Assembly (NCBI GenBank): GCA_023428885.1
Contig: JAEYWQ010000126.1
Location: forward strand, 1-5,063
DNA: 5,063 nucleotides
DNA from: Bacillota bacterium
GTDB taxonomy: Bacteria > Bacillota > Clostridia > Lachnospirales > Lachnospiraceae
Reading direction: 5' to 3'
Part shown: one piece after another, positions 1 to 5,063 of the stretch
Numbering within the stretch: the stretch's first letter is position 1
How the letters are laid out: every line of letters starts with the position of its first letter
Program-made: the position numbers and the translations under genes
Notes under the pieces: generated by a model
The model's database searches: none
What the model saw: the letters and a program-made list of their open reading frames with translations, nothing else
Told to the model about the DNA's origin: nothing

Positions 1-515
1 TACTTGGATACTTCCTCATAGGATGCTCTTCTGCTTTCTCCATCGATTGCTTTCTCAATTGGAATAACACGCATTAAGCCAACACCTACTGGGAAAGCAC
101 CTACTGTTCTTGGCCCTCTTACTCTGCCATAAGCTTCAAAAGCCTCAGCAATCTGCGGATATTTCTTCACATTTTCCTGATTGTTTACCATCATTTCCAT
201 GATCCCAGGAACCCAGGTATCATACCAGTATGTATCTACACCGTTAATATTATTAACAAAACAAACACCAGCTTTGGCCAATTCCCAAAGCAATTCTTCC
301 GTTTTTTCTTCTGATTTTCCACAAAGTGCTGCAAGTTCCTTTGCAGTCGTCTTCGTACGAATCTGCATACAAAGAGCAACTTCAGCCATCTCATCTGTTA
401 CTACTGGTTCTAAAATCATATACTCTGGATCTGTAGATAGAATCTGATCCTTGGCCCCAATTTTCTTTCTACTAATGTGATTCGCAAGTTCTAATATCTT
501 TTGATTTACCGCCAT
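1..515 (-). CDS. N-terminal part (171 codons) of a probable large clostridial Fe-S/FAD-dependent oxidoreductase
   Basis: The reading frame is open from an ATG at 513-515 to the window edge, so only the first 171 residues are visible. The start is supported by GGAGG (522-526) six bases before the ATG. Residues about 41-98 look like a small winged-helix module: helix, then TAKELAALCGKSEEKTEELLWEL (split by the usual turn), then a hydrophobic strand ending in GVCFV. A conserved-looking block follows (DTWVPGIMEMM, GRVRGPRTVG, FPVGVGLMRVIPIEKAI). From memory this N-terminus matches large clostridial proteins that continue into cysteine-rich ferredoxin modules and a FAD/NAD-binding glutamate-synthase-like domain. 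That part lies outside the window, so no cofactor cysteine motif or Rossmann fold is seen and the catalytic role is inferred. It is the second gene of an operon with hypB, 100 bases downstream of it. It could instead be a Fe-S protein without the flavin domain. Confidence 0.55.
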   Translation of the reverse strand, partial: MAVNQKILELANHISRKKIGAKDQILSTDPEYMILEPVVTDEMAEVALCMQIRTKTTAKELAALCGKSEEKTEELLWELAKAGVCFVNNINGVDTYWYDTWVPGIMEMMVNNQENVKKYPQIAEAFEAYGRVRGPRTVGAFPVGVGLMRVIPIEKAIDGESRRASYEEVSK

Positions 516-534
516 AGCTTACCTCCGTGATATT

Positions 535-626
535 AAGGGTTCTAGCCCTTGTTTAATTTGTAAACTGGGAATTTGTACAAAGCAAAGGAGTGAATGCGCC
601 TAACTAGATTAAGGGCTAAAATCCCT
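535..626 (-). other. Intercistronic inverted repeat between hypB and the oxidoreductase gene
   Basis: The arms are 535-550 and 611-626, separated by 60 bases. Read as the leftward transcript they pair over 16 positions: 13 Watson-Crick, two G-U and one A-C mismatch. The hypB stop codon (616-618) lies inside the first arm, and the second arm ends about nine bases before the Shine-Dalgarno of the next gene. Each arm also has short self-complementarity (AAGGG/CCCTT type), so alternative small hairpins are possible. There is no T-run, so a strong terminator is unlikely; an RNA-stability, processing or translation-control structure fits better. Pairing is read by eye, without an energy calculation. 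The loop (551-610) contains a small palindrome, TTTGTACAAA (572-581), and no gene. Confidence 0.4.
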
Positions 627-1290
627 GATTATGTTTTGCAACCTCTTCGCTTAACCAATCCGCCCATTGGTCGATTCCTTGACCTGTTCTTGAGGAGATT
701 GGAATGATCTGAACCTTTGGATTTAACTTCTTTATACGCTCCATGCAGTCTTCCATATTAAAGTCAAAATGCTCTAACACATCAATCTTATTAATTAATA
801 CCACATCTACAATAGAAAACATCAAAGGATATTTCAGAGGTTTGTCATCACCTTCTGGAATACTTAGAATCATCGCATTCTTCACCGCTCCGGTGTCAAA
901 CTCTGCTGGACATACCAGATTTCCCACATTTTCCAGGATGGCTAAATCAAGTCCTTCTGTACCTAAACCCTCTAACCCTTGTTTGGTCATGTCCGCATCC
1001 AAATGACACATACCGCCGGTGTGGAGTTGTATTACCTTTACTCCTGTCTTAGAAATCGTGTGAGCATCTACGTCAGAGTCGATATCAGCTTCCATTACAC
1101 CAATCTTCATCTTGTCTTTCAATAGCTCAATTGTTCTTGTAAGTGTTGTGGTTTTTCCGGCTCCAGGAGAAGACATCAGGTTTAGTAAGAAGGTTTTTTC
1201 TTTCTTTAAACTCTCTCGAAGTAGATCTGCTTGGCGATCATTATTCTCAAATACACTTTGTTTAATCTCTAGTACTTTAAACTGTTCCAT
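616..1290 (-). CDS. hypB: HypB, GTPase for nickel insertion (hydrogenase/urease-type maturation)
   Basis: This is a 224-residue cytoplasmic G3E-family GTPase. HypB hydrolyses GTP while delivering nickel to [NiFe]-hydrogenase precursors together with HypA. Visible motifs are the Walker A/P-loop SSPGAGKTT (residues 40-48), the HypB signature TGGMCHLDADM with Cys95-His96, ENVGNLVCPAEFDTG with Cys127 (the known metal site at the dimer interface uses this Cys-His and Cys), EGDDKPLKYPLMF (146-158), the guanine-specificity motif NKID (167-170), and a closing SSRTG-GIDQWADWL. It has no histidine-rich or N-terminal CXXCGC nickel-storage segment, so it is the short form. The chosen start is the ATG at 1288-1290, with AGGAG five bases upstream. 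A start 20 codons further up (1350) exists but has no comparable ribosome site and adds residues foreign to the family. It is the first gene of a leftward operon. No hypA or other hyp gene is in the window. Confidence 0.93.
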   Translation of the reverse strand: MEQFKVLEIKQSVFENNDRQADLLRESLKKEKTFLLNLMSSPGAGKTTTLTRTIELLKDKMKIGVMEADIDSDVDAHTISKTGVKVIQLHTGGMCHLDADMTKQGLEGLGTEGLDLAILENVGNLVCPAEFDTGAVKNAMILSIPEGDDKPLKYPLMFSIVDVVLINKIDVLEHFDFNMEDCMERIKKLNPKVQIIPISSRTGQGIDQWADWLSEEVAKHNQGF

Positions 1291-1362
1291 ACACTCTCCT
1301 ATCTGTTGACTATGCAACCATATCTTTACGCTCTTATCTGTTCTTCTCAAACAAAATTTCCT

Positions 1363-1375
1363 CTGGTCATACCAG
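1363..1375. promoter_or_regulatory. Candidate FadR/GntR-type operator in the hypB leader
   Basis: The sequence CTGGT-CAT-ACCAG is a 13-base palindrome with a 3-base centre. Its core, TGGTCATACCA (1364-1374), fits the FadR-subfamily operator consensus TNGTNNNACNA exactly. It lies roughly 20-30 bases downstream of the predicted hypB transcription start, a position suited to blocking transcription. The core differs by one centre base from the site in front of the adjacent GntR gene, which strongly suggests that one protein binds both. Protein binding is inferred. Confidence 0.7.
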
Positions 1376-1399
1376 TAGAACAGAAATGATTATGACAAA

Positions 1400-1417
1400 A
1401 TATTAACATATTAACAT
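1400..1417. promoter_or_regulatory. Possible Rex-like box overlapping the hypB -10 region
   Basis: Read on the plus strand, the 18 bases match 11 of the 14 fixed positions of the Rex consensus TTGTTAA-N4-TTAACAA, including both TTAA cores at the right spacing. Rex is the NADH/NAD-sensing repressor of fermentation and hydrogenase genes in Clostridia, and a site over the -10 would be typical. The same bases also read as a tandem 8-base repeat (TATTAACA twice), and the region is AT-rich, so a chance match is plausible. Confidence 0.3.
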
Positions 1418-1429
1418 AGCACAAGTCAA
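1400..1429 (-). promoter_or_regulatory. Predicted sigma-A promoter of the hypB operon
   Basis: On the minus strand the -35 is TTGACT (1429-1424) and the -10 is TAATAT (1405-1400), with an 18-base spacer. The -35 matches five of six consensus positions and the -10 four of six. The start of transcription would be near 1393, giving a leader of about 100 bases that contains the GntR-type palindrome. I see no known riboswitch pattern in this leader. Confidence 0.55.
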
Positions 1430-1480
1430 GTTTTCCTTTTAAATGATGTATATTTTTCATTTTATTTTTTAATAAATTTC

Positions 1481-1509
1481 TTGATTTTTAGTAATTATAT
1501 CTATATAAT
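1481..1509 (+). promoter_or_regulatory. Predicted sigma-A promoter of the GntR regulator gene
   Basis: A -35 of TTGATT (1481-1486) and a perfect -10 TATAAT (1504-1509) are separated by an ideal 17-base spacer. The DNA just upstream (about 1431-1480) is almost pure A/T with T-runs and could help polymerase as an UP-like element. Transcription would start near 1516, immediately before the operator-like palindrome at 1523-1533. Confidence 0.72.
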
Positions 1510-1522
1510 AATTCTTGGTAAT

Positions 1523-1533
1523 TGGTTATACCA
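1523..1533. promoter_or_regulatory. Candidate autoregulatory FadR/GntR-type operator
   Basis: TGGT-TAT-ACCA is an 11-base palindrome that fits the FadR-subfamily consensus TNGTNNNACNA exactly. It begins about 14 bases after the -10 of the predicted GntR promoter, so bound repressor would block early elongation. TTGGT is repeated seven bases to the left (1515-1519), perhaps a weak extra half-site. It is nearly identical to the palindrome in the hypB leader. Confidence 0.7.
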
Positions 1534-1561
1534 CAAACAGCATAAGGAGTGACAAGACCAA

Positions 1562-2266
1562 ATGGAATTTACAAAACTGAGTGCGCCTTCACTAAAAGAA
1601 TTATTTATACAACAACTAGAAACCATGATTCTCTCTGGTAGATTAGCCGTTGGTGAAAAGTTACCAACAGAAAGAGATCTTGCAGAATCGATGCAGGTTA
1701 GCAGAGCTGTAGTGAATGCAGGAATTGCAGAACTTGCAAGAAAAGGATTTATCATCATTAAACCTCGCGTAGGAACATTCGTCGCAGATTATCGCAGAAA
1801 CGGAACTCTAGAAACATTAATCTCGATTATGAATTATAATGGTGGTATCTTAAGGAGAGAAGAGATACGCTCTATCCTGGAACTTCGAATTGCCATGGAT
1901 TCCTTAGCAGTGGAATTATGTATTCCAAGAATTAGTGACGAAGAAGTAACAATCTTAAAAAGTTATGTTACTCAAATCAAAGAGGCTGGATCAGTAGAAG
2001 AAGCATCAAAGATAGCGTTTTGCTTTCAACATGAATTAGCCTGCCTTTCGGGTAATACCTTACTACCATTAATCTTCTCTTCCTTTAAGGTCCCGATTCT
2101 ATCCTTATGGGAGCGCTTCTGCAGATTACATGGGATCGAGTCTCTATATCAAAACAACGTTGCTCTATGCAATTTTATTGAAAAACGAGATGTGAAAGGT
2201 GCCATTGAAAGTTTAACGAATGATATCAATGATACAATTAGTGGCCAAAGACAAATTTATTATTAA
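1562..2266 (+). CDS. GntR-family transcriptional regulator, FadR subfamily (HTH + FCD)
   Basis: A 234-residue DNA-binding repressor or activator. Residues 11-75 form the GntR winged helix: LKELFIQQLETMILSG, then VGEKLPTERDLAESMQVSRAVV (recognition helix around 46-56), then the wing GFIIIKPRVGTFV. Residues about 98-225 are an all-helical FCD ligand domain, with RSILELRIAMDSLAVELC and HELACLSGNTLLPLIF. By the usual FCD alignment the metal ligands (one Asp, three His) are replaced by Ala152, Gln156, Asn199 and Asp221, so the canonical metal site seems lost, as in E. coli FadR. The start is the only good ATG; AGGAG (1545-1549) is 12 bases away, longer than usual. It is divergent from the hypB operon, with matching operators before both, so it likely represses itself and hypB. 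The effector is unknown. The convergent alpha-galactosidase gene is a less likely target because its promoter is outside the window. Confidence 0.9.
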   Translation: MEFTKLSAPSLKELFIQQLETMILSGRLAVGEKLPTERDLAESMQVSRAVVNAGIAELARKGFIIIKPRVGTFVADYRRNGTLETLISIMNYNGGILRREEIRSILELRIAMDSLAVELCIPRISDEEVTILKSYVTQIKEAGSVEEASKIAFCFQHELACLSGNTLLPLIFSSFKVPILSLWERFCRLHGIESLYQNNVALCNFIEKRDVKGAIESLTNDINDTISGQRQIYY

Positions 2267-2289
2267 TAAACAAGACCTATTTATAAAGA

Positions 2290-2337
2290 CAGGGTCTGTT
2301 GCAAATTACCTTATCCGTAATCTTGCGACAGACCCTG
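2290..2337. terminator. Long hairpin between convergent genes, candidate bidirectional terminator
   Basis: The arms 2290-2304 and 2323-2337 pair over 15 positions with one G-U-type wobble. A bulged base (2322) is followed by an inner 5-base stem (2305-2309 with 2317-2321), leaving a 7-base loop. It lies 23 bases after the GntR stop and 62 bases after the alpha-galactosidase stop on the other strand, the right place to end both transcripts. Neither side has a proper T-run; only the leftward side is mildly T-rich (TCTTTATAAA). The arm contains TCTGTTGCAAA, which resembles the ends of IS6-family insertion sequences, so a relic of a mobile element is the alternative. Confidence 0.5.
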
Positions 2338-2416
2338 AATCATTAACTGATCCTTCCCTTATACATAGTTAGACTCTGAATCATTAACTGATCCTTCCCT
2401 TATTCCTGTTTAGACT
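2335..2416. repeat. Tandem 41-base duplication covering the 3' end of the alpha-galactosidase gene
   Basis: Unit 1 is 2335-2375 and unit 2 is 2376-2416. The first 28 bases are identical in both and 9 of the last 13 match, so 37 of 41 overall. Unit 2 contains the alpha-galactosidase stop codon (2400-2402) and its last codons. Unit 1 repeats the stop in the same relative place but now lies outside the gene. The left edge of unit 1 overlaps the 3' arm of the hairpin at 2290-2337. Confidence 0.85.
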
Positions 2417-4784
2417 TTTCATCATTCCTTAACTCTTCCATGATATAGAGTCGTGAACTAAAATCGTAGAACAACCTAGTCTGGTCATCAAATCCCGTCC
2501 CTAAGTAGCCTTGCTTTAAGCGAACCCCAGCATACTTTAATAAACTTCCACTTACCTGATAATCCTCAATCTCCCCAGGTAACTTCACCACCTTGGAAAC
2601 AACAAAATGAAGTGCAGAATCTTGTTTAATATGAATCGGAGACATAGTATTTATCAAATCACCAAATACCTTTACATTGTGCTTACTTTTTTGCTTATAG
2701 AAATGATAGATTTTTCCTTCCTCTAATCCTGGCACCTTTAAACAGGCAAATCCGTAATTTGGTGTGCTTAATTCCTGAAGCAACAATGCAATCGCACTTG
2801 ATTTGTCTTGGTCAACCACGTTCCATTGATAAATACCTGACTCAAAATCGGTATGCTCCCCATTCTTCACACGATAATACTGACCATATTGTAATAAGCT
2901 TCTATGCTTCTTATAAAAAGTAATCTGCTCTTTGATTGTCTTTTGTTCTTCCTCTTTTAGATCTGACAAATTGCACTCATATCCCAATATGCCAAAACAA
3001 GCCACATTAAACCTTGTCTCTAATGGCGTTTTACGTAATGTTTGATGATTCGGACTTCCTGAAACATGGGAAGTTAATACCGACATTGGATATCCATAGC
3101 TATATCCAGTCTGAATCTTAGCACGGCAGATGGCATCTGTATTATCACTTGCCCAGATCTGTGGCATGTAACACAGTATGCCAAGGTCAAAACGATTACC
3201 TCCAGAAGCACAGCCCTCAAAGAGAATCTGAGGAAATCTCTCGGTCAACCTTGCTAACACACGATAAAGCCCCATCATATATCGGTGTGCCATCTCCCCC
3301 TGTTGATTGGCAGGTAAGTAATTGGAATAATACTCACTAAACACACGATTCATATCCCATTTCACATATTGGATGTTGGCACAGGAAAATATTCTACTCA
3401 TGGATTCAATCAAGTAATCTTGCACCAGAGGATTACTTAAGTCCAGTATCAGCTGATTGCGCCCCTCACTATGGCTTTGATTTGGAATCTTCACTGCCCA
3501 TTCTGGATGTTCTCGATACAGATTGCTATTTACATTGACCATCTCAGGTTCTACCCACAAACCAAAGCTAAGACCGAGACGGTTCACCTTATTTACCAAA
3601 CCTTCTAACCCATGAGGAAGCTTCTTTGTATTCACCTCCCAATCACCTAAGGAGGAAGTATCATCATTACGTTCTCCAAACCAGCCGTCATCTAGAACGA
3701 AAAGTTCAATTCCTAGCTCCTTTGCCGCCTTTGCCAGCTTTAGCAGCTTAGATTCATTGAATTTAAAGTAAGCAGCTTCCCAGCTATTAAACAATACCGG
3801 CCGTTCTTTGACCGCCCACTCACCTCGGACAATATGACCTTGAATAAATCGATGCATATGATGGCTCATTCCGCCAAATCCATGATTGGACCAGGTCAAT
3901 ACCACCTCTGGTGCCTCAAATGATTGATTTTGCTTTAGGAGGTATGAAAAACCTCTTGGTTGTATCCCCGCAAGAAAATGAAGCTTACCATAACTATTAA
4001 CTTCTACTACTTCATAATGATTTCCACTGTAAATCAAATTACAAGCATAACATTCTCCGTATTCTTCTGTAGTATGAAGGCTTGATAGCATAACAAAGGG
4101 ATTATTTCGATTGCTGGAGCAGCCAGCAACAGATTCATTTACGATACGTCCCTGATGGCAAGGGTGATCCATTCGATTCATCTCTCTTGCCCAGGCACCT
4201 GTAAAATTCGTAAAACAATAGTTATTATGAGAGAAATCCAACTGCATACTCATCAGACGCTTTACAGTCACGCTTTGCTCTCCCATTTGAGTTAATTTAG
4301 CACTTCTGCTTATAACATCACAGTCTGGATATACCCAATAATGAAGCTCAAGTCTAGTTTTGTGAATCTTATCTTCTAGAATCAGACACAGATGATCCAC
4401 AATACTATCGTTGGCGTAAGAAGCAGGTAAGGTTTCAAAGGCTTCCTTTCCTTGATCAATCACATATCCTTGATATAGGAAATCACTAGTCGTACTTCCA
4501 TCCTCATACAGCAACTCAACAAAAGGCTCTCTTGTATCCCCTCTCCCCCAGCTTGACATTTCCAAGCATAGATTATCCAAGCAAAGGCTTGAATTGTTCT
4601 TGTCATAGATGATTTGACAGCCTCCAGGAAAGTTATGTTTTTCCCACAGTGCCTGCTCATCGCTAGCAAGGAAGAGCTTTCCTCCGTAATGAAGGTGTTC
4701 TAGATGACCTGAAGGCAAGAGCCTGATATAATAACCAGTTGTGTTAGTCTCTAATTGAAATATATTTTGCTTAAAAACGATCAT
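2400..4784 (-). CDS. GH36 alpha-galactosidase (melibiase), intracellular
   Basis: This 794-residue enzyme removes terminal alpha-1,6-galactose from melibiose, raffinose and related oligosaccharides. It has no signal peptide, so it should act in the cytoplasm. Domains in order: an N-terminal beta-sandwich (about 20-280), a (beta/alpha)8 catalytic barrel (about 285-640, opening near FNSWEAAYF), and a C-terminal beta-sandwich. Key motifs: VLDDGWFG with Asp365-Asp366 (galactose hydroxyl binding), the nucleophile Asp477 in VKWDMNR, EGCASGGNRFD with Cys525, and the acid/base Asp547 in SDNTDA. The two catalytic residues are 70 apart, as I recall for Geobacillus AgaA (478/548). Length is slightly above the usual 720-750. 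The start is the ATG at 4782-4784 with GGAGG five bases upstream; the in-frame GTG at 4794-4796 overlaps that ribosome site and is unlikely. It follows the symporter gene by 16 bases and is surely co-transcribed. The last codons lie in a 41-base tandem repeat. Confidence 0.95.
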   Translation of the reverse strand: MIVFKQNIFQLETNTTGYYIRLLPSGHLEHLHYGGKLFLASDEQALWEKHNFPGGCQIIYDKNNSSLCLDNLCLEMSSWGRGDTREPFVELLYEDGSTTSDFLYQGYVIDQGKEAFETLPASYANDSIVDHLCLILEDKIHKTRLELHYWVYPDCDVISRSAKLTQMGEQSVTVKRLMSMQLDFSHNNYCFTNFTGAWAREMNRMDHPCHQGRIVNESVAGCSSNRNNPFVMLSSLHTTEEYGECYACNLIYSGNHYEVVEVNSYGKLHFLAGIQPRGFSYLLKQNQSFEAPEVVLTWSNHGFGGMSHHMHRFIQGHIVRGEWAVKERPVLFNSWEAAYFKFNESKLLKLAKAAKELGIELFVLDDGWFGERNDDTSSLGDWEVNTKKLPHGLEGLVNKVNRLGLSFGLWVEPEMVNVNSNLYREHPEWAVKIPNQSHSEGRNQLILDLSNPLVQDYLIESMSRIFSCANIQYVKWDMNRVFSEYYSNYLPANQQGEMAHRYMMGLYRVLARLTERFPQILFEGCASGGNRFDLGILCYMPQIWASDNTDAICRAKIQTGYSYGYPMSVLTSHVSGSPNHQTLRKTPLETRFNVACFGILGYECNLSDLKEEEQKTIKEQITFYKKHRSLLQYGQYYRVKNGEHTDFESGIYQWNVVDQDKSSAIALLLQELSTPNYGFACLKVPGLEEGKIYHFYKQKSKHNVKVFGDLINTMSPIHIKQDSALHFVVSKVVKLPGEIEDYQVSGSLLKYAGVRLKQGYLGTGFDDQTRLFYDFSSRLYIMEELRNDEKSKQE

Positions 4785-4800
4785 ACTAACCTCCACTCTG

Positions 4801-5063
4801 CTACTTTCTCTTCTGAAGTTCTTCAGTGATACTGTTCAGGGTTTTCTCATCCAACTTATATTTTTTATAAAAATAAATGATAGATGCGATCAATCCTACC
4901 ATCGGAACAATAATCATGAAGAAACGAAGTCCAGTTAAGGTACTCTGCGATTGCTTTTCCACATCCTCCTTAATACCAATTAGATCAATTGCAACGCCAC
5001 CAATCAGACCAGAAATAGCAGAAGCTAACTTAACTACGAAAGTTTGAAGGGCAAATACTACAC
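4801..5063 (-). CDS. C-terminus of a GPH-family (MelB-like) sugar:cation symporter
   Basis: The frame is open from the window edge to a TAG at 4801-4803, giving the last 86 residues of a membrane transporter. It shows two C-terminal hydrophobic segments typical of glycoside-pentoside-hexuronide symporters: VKLASAISGLIGGVAIDLIG, then a short loop (KEDVEKQSQST), then LTGLRFFMIIVPMVGLIASI as the last membrane helix. The positively charged cytoplasmic tail has the family pattern YKKYKLDEKTLNSITEEL. The stop is 16 bases before the alpha-galactosidase start, and the GPH-GH36 pairing predicts cation-driven uptake of an alpha-galactoside. Substrate is inferred from the neighbour only. The start and promoter lie outside the window. 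A different MFS-type carrier is possible but less likely. Confidence 0.85.
   Translation of the reverse strand, partial: VVFALQTFVVKLASAISGLIGGVAIDLIGIKEDVEKQSQSTLTGLRFFMIIVPMVGLIASIIYFYKKYKLDEKTLNSITEELQKRK

Noticed and set aside
216..226. GGTATCATACC, a perfect palindrome resembling the GntR-type operators
   Set aside because: It lies inside the coding region of the partial oxidoreductase gene and its half-sites are five bases apart rather than three, so it does not fit TNGTNNNACNA.
181..447. Plus-strand open frame of 88 codons
   Set aside because: It is antisense to the partial oxidoreductase gene, is low-complexity Ser/Val-rich and has no ribosome site.
572..581. TTTGTACAAA palindrome with a nearby AATTTGTA direct repeat (555-562 and 570-577)
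   Set aside because: It is short, lies in an AT-rich spacer, and matches no operator that I can name with confidence.
1291..1350. A 20-codon N-terminal extension of HypB from an upstream ATG
   Set aside because: The internal ATG at 1288-1290 has a well-placed AGGAG, and the extension does not resemble HypB N-termini.
1501..1758. Minus-strand open frame of 85 codons over the regulator promoter and gene start
   Set aside because: It is antisense to a clear GntR helix-turn-helix and covers its promoter; it shows no recognisable domain.
2483..2493. TGGTCATC, a half-match to the same operator
   Set aside because: The second half-site is absent and it lies near the end of the alpha-galactosidase coding sequence.
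4785..4796. GTG start giving four more residues for the alpha-galactosidase
   Set aside because: The codon overlaps the Shine-Dalgarno GGAGG of the better ATG start at 4782-4784.

Overview
The window looks like a piece of a low-GC, anaerobic Firmicute, most likely a Clostridia / Lachnospiraceae-type genome. The intergenic DNA is very AT-rich, Shine-Dalgarno sequences are strong (GGAGG or AGGAG 5-6 bases before most starts), and the gene types (HypB, a large redox enzyme with a clostridial-type N-terminus, a FadR-type GntR regulator, a GPH-symporter plus GH36 alpha-galactosidase pair) fit a fermentative gut or soil clostridium. Species cannot be fixed from the sequence alone.

Layout. Bases 1-1290 carry a leftward operon: hypB (616-1290), then, after a 100-base gap, the first 171 codons of a large protein (1-515, cut by the window edge) that resembles the N-terminus of clostridial Fe-S/FAD-dependent oxidoreductases. 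Bases 1291-1561 are a divergent regulatory region with a promoter facing each way. Bases 1562-2266 encode a rightward GntR/FadR-type repressor. Bases 2267-2399 separate this gene from a convergent one and hold a long hairpin and the first copy of a 41-base tandem duplication. Bases 2400-4784 encode a leftward GH36 alpha-galactosidase, preceded by 16 bases and the C-terminus of a GPH-family sugar:cation symporter (4801-5063, cut by the window edge).

How it fits together. The symporter and the alpha-galactosidase form a cytoplasmic uptake-and-hydrolysis pair for melibiose/raffinose-type galactosides; their promoter lies outside the window. The regulator appears to belong to the other side. Two near-identical palindromes matching the FadR-family operator TNGTNNNACNA (TGGTTATACCA and TGGTCATACCA) lie just downstream of the two divergent promoters, one in the regulator's own leader and one in the hypB leader. 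The simplest reading is that the GntR protein represses itself and the hypB-oxidoreductase operon. The regulator has also lost the residues that usually bind metal in FCD domains, so its effector may not be a metal-chelated carboxylate. A Rex-like sequence over the hypB -10 region would add redox control, but it is weaker evidence. No CRISPR array, tRNA, rRNA or intact insertion sequence was seen.
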